Below, one piece after another: positions 1 to 7,050 of a stretch of 10,178 nucleotides of DNA. Position numbers and translations under genes: made by a program. This stretch comes from an uncultured Clostridia bacterium (GTDB lineage Bacteria > Bacillota > Clostridia > Christensenellales > Borkfalkiaceae): NCBI GenBank assembly GCA_937915565.1, contig CALDMH010000089.1:1-10178 (forward strand), written 5' to 3'. Each line of letters begins with the position of its first letter. Within the stretch, counting starts at the first letter, position 1. The notes under the pieces were generated by a model. That model was not told where the DNA came from. It was given only the letters and a program-made list of their open reading frames with translations, and searched no databases.

Positions 1-732
1 GACACCGGCTTCCGCCATTTCGTCGATATGCTCTATCATATTCAAATCCTTACTGTTAAGAACGTAAGAACCTCTTTCGTCCTCTTCTATCCCGAAAAAC
101 TCCCCGCCTTTGGATTTTTCCCTTAACTCGTACTGCCATCGGCAAGCCTGAACGCATTCGCCCCGATTGGCGTCCCTGCCGTTGAAATAATTGGAAAGCA
201 AGCACCTTCCGCTATAAGAAATGCACATTGCACCGTGAACGAACGCTTCGAGCTGGGTTTCGGGGCAAAAATCCGATATTTCCTTAATTTCGGCGAGAGA
301 TAATTCCCTTGCCAAAACCACTCTTTCAAGCCCCAAATCGCCCCAGAACTTAACGGCGTATTTATTGAGCGTGTTTGCCTGCGTGGAAAGGTGAATCTTT
401 AAATCGGGCGCAACTTTTTTGCACAAAGAAATAAGCCCGACGTCCGTGATAAGCACTGCGTCGACTCCCGCTTTTTCGAGAAAACGGAAATATTCCGCGG
501 CTTTTTCAAAATCGGAATTCTTTGCAAAAATATTGACGGTAACGTAGATTTTTACGTTTTTTCCGTGAGCGAATTTTACGGCCTCGATAATCTCTTCGTC
601 GGAAAAGTTATCCGAAAAAGCGCGGAGCGAAAAACTTTTTCCGCCGAGATAAACGGCGTCCGCGCCGTAATAAATTGCCGTTTTAAGTTTTGAAAAATTG
701 CCCGCCGGAGCAAGCAGTTCCAACTTATTCAT
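1..732 (-). CDS. trhP: Peptidase U32 family protein, probable tRNA U34 hydroxylation protein TrhP (partial, C-terminus off window)
   Basis: The reading frame opens with ATG at 732 and stays open to base 1, giving 244 N-terminal residues; the rest lies off the left edge. The start reads MNKLELLAPAGNFSKLKTAI, and a GADAVYLGG motif follows, as is typical of U32 proteins. The family signature EAFVHGAMCISYSGRCLLS is present at about residues 162-180, followed by NRGECVQACRW. U32 proteins were named as collagenase-like peptidases. Members such as E. coli TrhP (YegQ) and B. subtilis YrrN/YrrO are instead needed for 5-hydroxyuridine at tRNA position 34. I infer that role here because the gene lies 10 nt behind a TrmR-like methyltransferase gene, as in the B. 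subtilis yrrMNO cluster. An AAAGG Shine-Dalgarno site overlaps the trmR stop (TGAAAGG), so the two are probably translationally coupled. The U32 family call is very secure. The exact subgroup is less so, since the C-terminal part that separates subgroups is missing. Confidence 0.9.
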   Translation of the reverse strand, partial: MNKLELLAPAGNFSKLKTAIYYGADAVYLGGKSFSLRAFSDNFSDEEIIEAVKFAHGKNVKIYVTVNIFAKNSDFEKAAEYFRFLEKAGVDAVLITDVGLISLCKKVAPDLKIHLSTQANTLNKYAVKFWGDLGLERVVLARELSLAEIKEISDFCPETQLEAFVHGAMCISYSGRCLLSNYFNGRDANRGECVQACRWQYELREKSKGGEFFGIEEDERGSYVLNSKDLNMIEHIDEMAEAGV

Positions 733-742
733 CGTGAACCTT

Positions 743-1375
743 TCATTTTTTATACGACACGCTTATCCCGTCGCCGGTATCGGACACGGCTGTGATAAAA
801 TCCTCGTCGGAAGAAATCGTTTCGAGAAAGCCTCGCATATTGTTTCTTATCGTATTGTGTCTGTGCGGAGTTTTCACCTCTCCGGTTATATATCCGCGGA
901 ATAAAACGTTATCCGCAAACAAAACTCCGCCGCTTTTCATCTTCGCTTTTATCTTCGGAAGCAGGTCCTTATACTTCGATTTATTACAATCCAAAAAGAC
1001 GAAATCAAAGCCTTCGCCAACCTCGTCAACCACTTCCGTCGCTTCGCCGAAAAATGCAAAAACTCTTTTATCCAAGCCGAATTTTTTAAAGTTTTTCATC
1101 GCCTCGTCCTCTGCCGGACGATACCTTTCGACGGTGTATAACACTGCCTCGGGGCAAGCGTTTAGCAGCGCGATGCCCGAGCAGCCTACGGAAGTTCCGA
1201 ATTCGAGAATCTTCGTCGGCTTAACGAGCTTTGCCGTTAAAATAAGGCTGTTAAGACTCTCGGTTAAAATCGTTGCGATTCCTTTGCTTCTATAATCGTC
1301 CCTCAACTCTAAAAGTTCTTTCGACACTGCGTTTTCCGCACTCTTAATAGCGAGAGATTTAACGTATTCGTGCAT
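743..1375 (-). CDS. trmR: SAM-dependent O-methyltransferase, probable tRNA 5-hydroxyuridine methyltransferase TrmR (YrrM-like)
   Basis: The protein has 210 residues, normal for a class I, COMT-like O-methyltransferase (methyltransf_3 type). Visible motifs are the SAM-binding loop EFGTSVG (58-64), an acidic residue at E83 expected to hold the ribose, FVFLDCNKSKY with a predicted metal ligand D129, ADN (D155, N156) completing the metal site, and the C-terminal GDGISVSYKK. B. subtilis TrmR methylates ho5U34 in tRNA to mo5U34. The same reaction is inferred here from the fold and from the U32 gene directly downstream. The frame is open upstream to 1624, but I chose ATG 1375 because it starts the family-typical N-terminus (MHEYVKSLAIKSAENAV) and forms TAATG with the stop of rnj, a one-base overlap typical of coupled genes. 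Upstream codons would only read rnj out of frame. A small-molecule (catechol or caffeoyl-CoA type) methyltransferase is the alternative. Confidence 0.85.
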   Translation of the reverse strand: MHEYVKSLAIKSAENAVSKELLELRDDYRSKGIATILTESLNSLILTAKLVKPTKILEFGTSVGCSGIALLNACPEAVLYTVERYRPAEDEAMKNFKKFGLDKRVFAFFGEATEVVDEVGEGFDFVFLDCNKSKYKDLLPKIKAKMKSGGVLFADNVLFRGYITGEVKTPHRHNTIRNNMRGFLETISSDEDFITAVSDTGDGISVSYKK

Positions 1376-3027
1376 TATACTTCGGTTATAACGGGAATTA
1401 TCATCGGACTTTTCTTCGTCTTTTTCATAACGAAGTTCCTGAGATTTTTCCTTATCGTATTTCTTACTTCGCTCATATCCCCCATCGACTTCATATCGAA
1501 AGAACCGAGCGTTTTCGTAATAATATTCTTTGCCTCGGCAACCTGCGCGTCGGAAAGAATAGAGCCCTTGTTGATGATTTCCGGCCCTTGAATTATCTCT
1601 CCCGTATCCTCGGAAACGCAACAAATCGCAATAATCAATCCGTCTTCGGCAAGATGTTTCCTGTCCTTAACGACGTTTTCGGAATCGTCAATGGAAAGTC
1701 CGTCGATATATCTCGTTCCGGACTGGAATCTCTCGCCTCTCTTCATACTCTTCGGAGTAATCTCGATAGTGTCGCCTATATCGGCAATAATCATATTGCT
1801 TTCTTTCATTCCCACTTCCTTGGCTAAACGGCAATGCTTTTTCAAATGCCTGTATTCGCCGTGAACGGGAATAAAGAACTTCGGTTTTAAAAGAGTGTGA
1901 ATGGTTTTCAACTCTTCCTGACAGGCGTGCCCCGAAACGTGAATTTTCGTTATGGATTTATAAACGACGTCCGCGCCCTTCCTGTAAAGATTGTTGATAA
2001 CCTGATAAATACTTCTCTCGTTGCCGGGGATTGGCGAAGCGGAAATAATTATCGTATCGTTATTGCCGACCTGAACCTGATTATATTCGCCTGCGGCCAT
2101 TCTCGTGAGCGCGCTCATCGGCTCGCCCTGACTGCCCGTGGAAACGATAACCAAATCCTTATCGGCGTAGTTTTTAATCTTTTCTATATCCACGACGAGA
2201 TTTTCGGGAATCGAAATTTCGTTTACCTTTGACGCCGCGTCTACGACGTTAAGCATACTTCTTCCCGAAAAAGCGATTTTTCTCTTATGTTTTTCCGCAA
2301 GATTGATTATTTGTTGCAACCTGTGAACGTTCGTTGCAAACGTCGCCACGATAAGCCTTCTTTTTGCGTTATCGGCAAAAAGCCTGTCAAGCGTTTCGCC
2401 GACGACGTGCTCGCTCATCGTGTATCCTTCCTGCTCGACGTTCGTCGATTCGCAAAGAAGGAGCGTAACCCCTCTCTTCCCTATTTCGGAAATTCGTGGA
2501 ATATCTATCATTTCGCCGTTAATCGGCGTAAGGTCGATTTTAAAATCGCCCGAATGATACACTATCCCGACGGGCGTATTGATTGCGAGAGCGCAACTTC
2601 CCGGGATTGAATGGTTGACGTGAACGAATTCAACCGAGAAGCACCCGAGTTTTACGACGCCCGACGGTTTTATGCAATTAAGCGAATAATTCTGAACTCT
2701 TTGTTCAATCAATTTATGCTCGCAAAGCATAAGCGTCAGTTTCGTTCCGTAAACGGGAACGTTTATTTCTTTCAAAACGTAAGGAAGCCCGCCGATGTGG
2801 TCTTCGTGCCCGTGCGTTAAAACGATACCCCTGATTCTGTCCTTATTTTGAACGAGATAAGATATGTCCGGTATCAAAAGGTCAATACCGGGCATATCGG
2901 CGTTCGGAAACGTAAGACCGGCGTCTATGATTATTATGTCCTTACCGTATTCCAAAGCGGTCATATTTTTGCCTATTTCGCCTACGCCGCCGAGGAATCT
3001 TACTTTCAATGTCTTTTTATTATTCAA
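1375..3027 (-). CDS. rnj: Ribonuclease J (beta-CASP metallo-beta-lactamase RNase)
   Basis: The 550-residue protein matches the full length of RNase J, the zinc-dependent enzyme with 5'-3' exonuclease and endonuclease activity in mRNA decay and rRNA maturation in Bacillota. Visible sites are IIDAG (D35), the zinc motif THGHEDHIGG with H72, H74, D76 and H77, H139 in VHVNHS, D161 in HSGDF, the beta-CASP segment with STGSQGEP (296-303), HVSGHACQEE (363-372), and PVHGEYRHL with H389. The C-terminal domain ends in KSPMIIPVITEV, as is usual for the family. The start is TTG at 3027. No ATG upstream fits, and the first internal Met (22) would remove part of the lactamase core. GGAG lies 9 nt upstream. 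The gene follows valS after a structured 161-nt gap and overlaps trmR by one base. No second RNase J copy is visible here, so J1 versus J2 is not assigned. Confidence 0.97.
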   Translation of the reverse strand: MNNKKTLKVRFLGGVGEIGKNMTALEYGKDIIIIDAGLTFPNADMPGIDLLIPDISYLVQNKDRIRGIVLTHGHEDHIGGLPYVLKEINVPVYGTKLTLMLCEHKLIEQRVQNYSLNCIKPSGVVKLGCFSVEFVHVNHSIPGSCALAINTPVGIVYHSGDFKIDLTPINGEMIDIPRISEIGKRGVTLLLCESTNVEQEGYTMSEHVVGETLDRLFADNAKRRLIVATFATNVHRLQQIINLAEKHKRKIAFSGRSMLNVVDAASKVNEISIPENLVVDIEKIKNYADKDLVIVSTGSQGEPMSALTRMAAGEYNQVQVGNNDTIIISASPIPGNERSIYQVINNLYRKGADVVYKSITKIHVSGHACQEELKTIHTLLKPKFFIPVHGEYRHLKKHCRLAKEVGMKESNMIIADIGDTIEITPKSMKRGERFQSGTRYIDGLSIDDSENVVKDRKHLAEDGLIIAICCVSEDTGEIIQGPEIINKGSILSDAQVAEAKNIITKTLGSFDMKSMGDMSEVRNTIRKNLRNFVMKKTKKSPMIIPVITEV

Positions 3028-3040
3028 TTTTTTTTACTCC
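3025..3040 (-). promoter_or_regulatory. rnj ribosome-binding site and TTG start
   Basis: On the minus strand GGAG (3040-3037) is followed by T and eight A residues and then the TTG start (3027-3025). This is a 9-nt spacing that decides the start of rnj. The GGAG can be paired in the TTCCG-AAAAAA-CGGAG hairpin (3052-3037), whose last pair is a T·G wobble. Confidence 0.75.
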
Positions 3041-3188
3041 GTTTTTTCGGAAATAAAAAGTCTATCGCTTTCGGCCGCGTTTAAACCGCCGAAAAGCCGC
3101 AAGGCAGATTTAACTCAATCGCCCGCGGCTATCCGGGCGGAACCAACCTTTTTGTTTCAGGTTCGATTAAATCGCGCTCGGCAACGTA
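3028..3188 (-). promoter_or_regulatory. Structured leader between valS and rnj
   Basis: This 161-nt gap is unusually rich in complementary segments for so short a spacer. Read on the minus strand, GATTTAA (3173-3167) can pair with TTAAATC (3113-3107). That pair encloses AACCT/AGGTT (3163-3159 with 3149-3145) and GCCCG/CGGGC (3138-3134 with 3125-3121), a three-way-junction-like layout. Next comes a nearly perfect hairpin, GCTTTTCGGC with GCCGAAAGC (3097-3088 with 3075-3067), having one bulged T and followed after six bases by a short U-rich run. Last is a small hairpin over the rnj ribosome-binding site (3052-3037). I saw no convincing promoter. It may be an attenuator, a processing site or an autoregulatory leader; all three are inference from pairing found by eye, without an energy calculation. 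Confidence 0.45.
3067..3097 (-). terminator. Possible weak terminator or attenuator hairpin upstream of rnj
   Basis: GCTTTTCGGC and GCCGAAAGC form nine base pairs with one bulged T around a 12-nt loop. On the minus strand the stem is followed by GATAGAC and then TTTTTATTT. The U-run begins about seven bases after the stem rather than directly, so strong intrinsic termination is unlikely. Partial read-through control between valS and rnj is possible. Confidence 0.3.
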
Positions 3189-5819
3189 TCAGCCTTTGAG
3201 TTCGGCGATACTCTTTTCGATTTTTTCTTTTATTTCCGTAAATTTTGTTAATTTTGCTTTTTCGGCGTCTATGAGGGCCTTGGGAGCTTTTGCAACGAAG
3301 CCTTGGTTGGAAAGTTTGCCTTCGGCTCTCTTAATTTCGTTTTCGGTTTTTTCAAGCTCGCCTTTAAGCCTTGCAAGTTCTTTTTCGTAATCGACAAGTT
3401 CGCCGAGCGGAACGTAAATTTCCGCGCCTTCGAGAATCTTGGAAACCACTTTTTCGCCTATTACTTCTTTGCTTTCGACGTATTTAATCTCACCGACGTT
3501 GGCAAGTTTACGAATATACGACGCTCCGTTTTCGATAAGGCGCTTGTTTTCCGTTACGACGTAAATATCAACCTTTGCGGACGGAGCTGCGCCCGTTTCG
3601 GCCTTGATATTTCTTATGGATTTGATTATATCCATAATTTTTTCCGTATTCGCTCTTTCTTTTCTGTAAGCAAGTTTCGCGTTGTACTTTGGGAACTCGG
3701 ACACCATAATGCTTCCCGTTACGTTGGGAATATGGTCGTAAATCTCTTCGGTCACGAAAGGAATAAACGGATGAAGGAGTTTGAGCATATTTTTGAGAAC
3801 GTAGCAAAGCGCGCTTGCGGCGTTATCTTTTTTCTCGTTGTCGTCGCCATATAAAACCGGCTTGCAAAGCTCGATATACCAATCGCAGAAATCAGACCAC
3901 ACAAAATCCTGCAAAGCGGCGCACGCAAGCCCGATTTCGTATTTTTCCATATTTACGGTGACGTCTTTTATCACCGAATTAAGTTTGGAGATTATCCACT
4001 TATCCGCAGCAACGAGTTTGACGTCCGCAAGGTCGTTTTTAACGTTTCTGCCCTCACAGTTCATCAAGACGAAACGCGAGGCGTTCCAAATTTTGTTTAT
4101 GAAATTTCTGCAACCTTCGAGCTTCTCCGCAGAATATCTTATGTCGTTACCGGCAGAGATGCCGTTAAGCAAACAATATCTCAACGTATCCGCGCCGTAC
4201 TTATCGATGATTTCAAGCGGGTCTACGCCGTTTCCCAGCGATTTACTCATTTTTCTGCCCTGCGCGTCTCGCACGATGCCGTGAATGAGAACGTCCTTGA
4301 AAGGAATCCTGTTCATATGCTCTATTCCGCTGAAAATCATTCTCGCAACCCAGAAGAAAATAATATCGTAAGCCGTGACGAGAACGTCGGTGGGATAGAA
4401 ATATTCGAGTTCGGGCGTTTTTTCGGGATAACCGAGCGTAGAGAACGGCCAAAGGGCGGAACTGAACCAAGTATCGAGAACGTCTTCGTCCTGATGGAAT
4501 TTCTTTTCCCCGCACTTCGGGCAAACGGAAGGCTGCTCTTTCGCAACGACCGTTTCTCCGCATTCGTCGCAATAATAAGCGGGTATTCTGTGTCCCCACC
4601 AAAGTTGACGGGAAATACACCAGTCCTTGATGTTCTCCATCCAGTTGTAATAGATTTTCGTAAATCTCGGCGGAGTGAACTTAATGCTCTTCTTTCTTAC
4701 GGCCGATATTGCCGGCTTTGCGAGAGGCTCCATTTTGACAAACCACTGCTTGGAAACGATAGGCTCAACCGTATCGTGACAACGATAACAATGCCCTACG
4801 TTATGCGCGTGCGGCTCGATTTTTTCAAGGTTGCCGAGAGCTTCGAGTTCCTTTACCACCGCTTCTCTGCACTCGTAGCGGCTCATTCCCTCGTACTTGC
4901 CTGCGTTTTCGTTCATAATCGCTCCGTCGTCCATAACGCGGATAACGGGAAGATTATGGCGAAGACCGACCTCGAAGTCGTTCGGGTCGTGCGCGGGAGT
5001 GATTTTAACCGCGCCCGTGCCGAATTCCAAATCGACGTATTCGTCGGCGATAACGGGAATTTCCCTGCCGACGATAGGCAGAATAAGGGTTTTGCCGATT
5101 AAGTCCTTATATCTCGCATCTTTCGGATTTACCGCAACGGCCGTGTCGCCGAACATAGTTTCGGGACGAGTCGTCGCAACGACGAGATATTTGTCCGTGC
5201 CTTTGATGAAATATTTAAGATGCCAGAAGAACGACGGCTCTTCGACGTATTCGACTTCCGCGTCGGAAAGCGCGGTTCTGCAACGAGGACACCAGTTTAT
5301 TATTCTCTTTCCCTGATAAATCAAACCCTTGTTGTAGAGATTGACGAAAACTTCCTTTACGGCTCTCGAACATCTTTCGTCCATCGTGAAAGCGAGTTTC
5401 GACCAATCGCAGGACGAGCCGAGCCTTTTAAGCTGCTCGACTATTCTTCCGCCGTATTTGTTTTTCCACGCCCAGGCTCTTTCGAGAAATCCCTCTCTGC
5501 CGACGTCTTCTTTGGTAAGCCCTTCGGCTTTCATTTGCTCGACGATTTTAACTTCCGTAGCGATAGACGCGTGGTCCGTTCCCGGAAGCCATAAAGCCTC
5601 GTAACCTTGCATTCTCTTGAAACGAATTATACTGTCCTGCACGGATTCGTCGAGAGCGTGGCCGATATGAAGCTGCCCCGTGATATTCGGCGGCGGCATA
5701 ACGATGGTAAAAGGAATTTTTTCCCTGTTCGGCGAAGCCGTGAAATACCCCTTGTCCACCCATTCTTTGTAGATTCTCTCTTCAAAATCCGAAGGATTGT
5801 AAGTTTTGTTCATCTCCAT
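3189..5819 (-). CDS. valS: Valyl-tRNA synthetase
   Basis: The 876-residue class I aminoacyl-tRNA synthetase charges tRNA-Val with valine in the cytoplasm. Visible features in order are the N-terminal MPPPNITGQLHIGHA with the HIGH motif at 51-54, the CP1 editing domain with TTRPETMFGDTAVAV (216-230) and TPAHDPNDF containing D278, a cysteine pair segment CDECGE...CPKCGE (417-437) that probably binds zinc, DVLDTWFSSALWPFS (447-460), and GRKMSKSLGNGVDP with KMSKS at 523-527. The anticodon-binding domain follows. The last ~65 residues are rich in Lys and Glu and form the usual C-terminal coiled-coil arm. Length and motifs are complete. I chose ATG 5819 over ATG 5813 because GGAG (5831-5828) sits 8 nt before 5819. 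A perfect-consensus promoter lies immediately upstream, making valS the first gene of the minus-strand unit. Confidence 0.98.
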   Translation of the reverse strand: MEMNKTYNPSDFEERIYKEWVDKGYFTASPNREKIPFTIVMPPPNITGQLHIGHALDESVQDSIIRFKRMQGYEALWLPGTDHASIATEVKIVEQMKAEGLTKEDVGREGFLERAWAWKNKYGGRIVEQLKRLGSSCDWSKLAFTMDERCSRAVKEVFVNLYNKGLIYQGKRIINWCPRCRTALSDAEVEYVEEPSFFWHLKYFIKGTDKYLVVATTRPETMFGDTAVAVNPKDARYKDLIGKTLILPIVGREIPVIADEYVDLEFGTGAVKITPAHDPNDFEVGLRHNLPVIRVMDDGAIMNENAGKYEGMSRYECREAVVKELEALGNLEKIEPHAHNVGHCYRCHDTVEPIVSKQWFVKMEPLAKPAISAVRKKSIKFTPPRFTKIYYNWMENIKDWCISRQLWWGHRIPAYYCDECGETVVAKEQPSVCPKCGEKKFHQDEDVLDTWFSSALWPFSTLGYPEKTPELEYFYPTDVLVTAYDIIFFWVARMIFSGIEHMNRIPFKDVLIHGIVRDAQGRKMSKSLGNGVDPLEIIDKYGADTLRYCLLNGISAGNDIRYSAEKLEGCRNFINKIWNASRFVLMNCEGRNVKNDLADVKLVAADKWIISKLNSVIKDVTVNMEKYEIGLACAALQDFVWSDFCDWYIELCKPVLYGDDNEKKDNAASALCYVLKNMLKLLHPFIPFVTEEIYDHIPNVTGSIMVSEFPKYNAKLAYRKERANTEKIMDIIKSIRNIKAETGAAPSAKVDIYVVTENKRLIENGASYIRKLANVGEIKYVESKEVIGEKVVSKILEGAEIYVPLGELVDYEKELARLKGELEKTENEIKRAEGKLSNQGFVAKAPKALIDAEKAKLTKFTEIKEKIEKSIAELKG

Positions 5820-5835
5820 AATCTTTTCTCCGAAA

Positions 5836-5847
5836 AAGTTATAACTT
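5836..5847. promoter_or_regulatory. 12-bp palindrome at the predicted valS transcription start
   Basis: AAGTTATAACTT is a perfect palindrome lying just downstream of the valS -10 box and covering the predicted start point. Its position would suit a repressor operator, but it is AT-rich and short, so it may be chance. Confidence 0.25.
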
Positions 5848-5851
5848 GTAT

Positions 5852-5880
5852 ATTATAGTATAAATCTCTTGCAATGTCAA
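5852..5880 (-). promoter_or_regulatory. Vegetative (sigma-70/sigma-A type) promoter of valS
   Basis: On the minus strand TTGACA (5880-5875) and TATAAT (5857-5852) are separated by exactly 17 bases, a perfect match to the vegetative consensus. Transcription is expected to begin near 5845. That leaves a leader of only about 26 nt before the valS ATG, too short for a T-box. No terminator between genes is strong enough to exclude read-through into rnj, trmR and the U32 gene. Confidence 0.88.
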
Positions 5881-5906
5881 ATAAAAGAACGCTCGCATAA
5901 GATATA

Positions 5907-5970
5907 TTAACCAAAGTATTTGCCGCGTCTTTTTTGCCGCGCTCGAAAGCTTTGGTCGAATTTAGGTTAA
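5907..5970 (+). promoter_or_regulatory. Leader of the ABC importer operon with alternative pairings
   Basis: ACCAAAG (5910-5916) can pair with CTTTGGT (5950-5956). The overlapping TTAACC (5907-5912) can instead pair with GGTTAA (5965-5970), which abuts the AAAGGAG ribosome-binding site. A GCCGCG direct repeat (5922-5927, 5936-5941) lies between. No known riboswitch consensus was recognised and no good plus-strand promoter was seen; TAAGAT (5898-5903) is the only weak -10 candidate. Confidence 0.25.
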
Positions 5971-5981
5971 AGGAGTTATAA

Positions 5982-6989
5982 ATGAAAAAAATTACGGCGA
6001 TTTTTCTCGCCATCTGCTGTCTTATCTTCTCCCTTGCCGGATGCGGCGCCGAAACGGATAAAAAGCTCGTTAAATTACGCGTAAACGAAGTTACTCATTC
6101 CATTTTTTACTCGCCGCTTTACATCGCAATCGAAAACGGTTTCTTTGAAAAAGAGGGAATCGAAATCGAGCTTACCAACGGCGGAGGCGCAGATAAATCT
6201 ATGACGGCGTTGCTTTCCGGCAATGCGGATATAGGTCTTATGGGCGTCGAAGCCGCCATTTACGTTTTTAAGGAGGGCAAAACCGATTATCCCAAAGTTT
6301 TTTCCCAACTCACCAAACGCGACGGTTCTTTCCTCGTTTCGAGAAAACCCGAGCCTGATTTTAAATGGGAAGACCTTGAAAACAAAACCGTTCTTGCAGG
6401 AAGAACGGGCGGCGTACCCGCAATGACGTTTGAATACGTAGTCAATAAGCACGGCCTTAAAAACGGCGAAAACATAACGTTAAACAACGACGTGGCGTTC
6501 AATCTTATGGGGCCGTCCTTTGAAGGCGGTACGGGAGATTACACCACCCTCTTCGAGCCTCTTGCCAGCGAATACGCGAAGGCGGGAAAAGGCTATATCG
6601 TCGCATCGGTCGGAAAGGAAAGCGGCGAAATACCTTACACCGCTTTTATGGCTTCCAAAAGCTATATCGAAAAGAACGGCGAAATTCTCGAAAAATTCCT
6701 CACGGCTTTGCAAAAGGCAATTAAATATCTTGAAGAAACCGACAAAAACACGGTTGCGGAAAGCATTTTGAAGCAATTCCCGGGGACGGCCCTGACTTCG
6801 GTTAAAGATTCGCTCGAAAGCTATCTCTCCATAGACGCCTGGACGAAAAACACGGCTATGACGGAAACGGCTTTCAACAATCTTCAAGCGGTTATGGAAA
6901 ACGCCGGCGAACTCGACGAACGCGTTGACTACGCGTCGATAGCGTACAACGATATAGCGGAAAAGGTTTATAAGAAAGTTTACGGCTAA
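5982..6989 (+). CDS. ABC transporter substrate-binding lipoprotein (SsuA/THI5/NMT1-like)
   Basis: The 335-residue protein begins with a short basic n-region (MKK), a hydrophobic stretch and the lipobox LAGC at 18-21. It should therefore be a lipoprotein anchored on the outer face of the membrane through C21. After that comes a type 2 periplasmic-binding fold of the nitrate/sulfonate/thiamine-precursor family. Its N-terminal signature is SIFYSPLYIAIENGFFEKEGIEI, then GNADIGLMGVEAAIYV (about 80-95), VLAGRTGGVPAMTFEYVV (137-154) and the late FEPLASEYAKAGKGY. The start is secure: AAAGGAG lies 6 nt before ATG 5982. The ATPase and permease genes follow on the same strand, after a 61-nt gap to the ATPase. 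Family members bind alkanesulfonates, taurine, nitrate, pyrimidine precursors of thiamine or other small molecules. I see no cysteine-rich THI5 motif, and the ligand is not assigned. Confidence 0.93.
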   Translation: MKKITAIFLAICCLIFSLAGCGAETDKKLVKLRVNEVTHSIFYSPLYIAIENGFFEKEGIEIELTNGGGADKSMTALLSGNADIGLMGVEAAIYVFKEGKTDYPKVFSQLTKRDGSFLVSRKPEPDFKWEDLENKTVLAGRTGGVPAMTFEYVVNKHGLKNGENITLNNDVAFNLMGPSFEGGTGDYTTLFEPLASEYAKAGKGYIVASVGKESGEIPYTAFMASKSYIEKNGEILEKFLTALQKAIKYLEETDKNTVAESILKQFPGTALTSVKDSLESYLSIDAWTKNTAMTETAFNNLQAVMENAGELDERVDYASIAYNDIAEKVYKKVYG

Positions 6990-7050
6990 ACCGAGCCGAA
7001 ACCCGCAAAATACCCAACGGCCGAAATACGGAAATAAGGAAACGCAAAAG

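Noticed and set aside
1376..1624. In-frame N-terminal extension of the methyltransferase to 293 residues.
   Set aside because: The extra residues lie wholly inside rnj in another frame, have low-complexity charged composition, and do not resemble the family. ATG 1375 gives a normal-length protein.
3136..3149. Minus-strand AGGTTGGTTCCGCC resembles the T-box antiterminator consensus AGGGTGGNACCGCG (11 of 13 defined positions) and is followed by a GCCCG/CGGGC stem.
   Set aside because: Only about 40 nt separate it from the valS stop, so there is no stem I or specifier loop. The expected outer antiterminator pairing to a CCCT-like partner is missing, and RNase J is not a T-box target. It is most likely a coincidence within a structured spacer.
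4281..5102. 273-codon plus-strand open frame opposite valS, and similar long shadows at 3303-3854, 6480-7067 and 8497-9003.
   Set aside because: Each is opposite or out of frame with a gene whose family motifs are clear, with no recognisable domain of its own. Skewed codon use of the real genes explains the open frames.
5922..5941. GCCGCG direct repeat around a T-run in the importer leader.
   Set aside because: Only six bases, two copies, and in direct rather than inverted orientation; likely chance.
5820..5981. Possible TPP riboswitch, guanidine riboswitch or T-box in the divergent intergenic region.
   Set aside because: None of the conserved core sequences of these elements was found on either strand, and the space is too small for a T-box.
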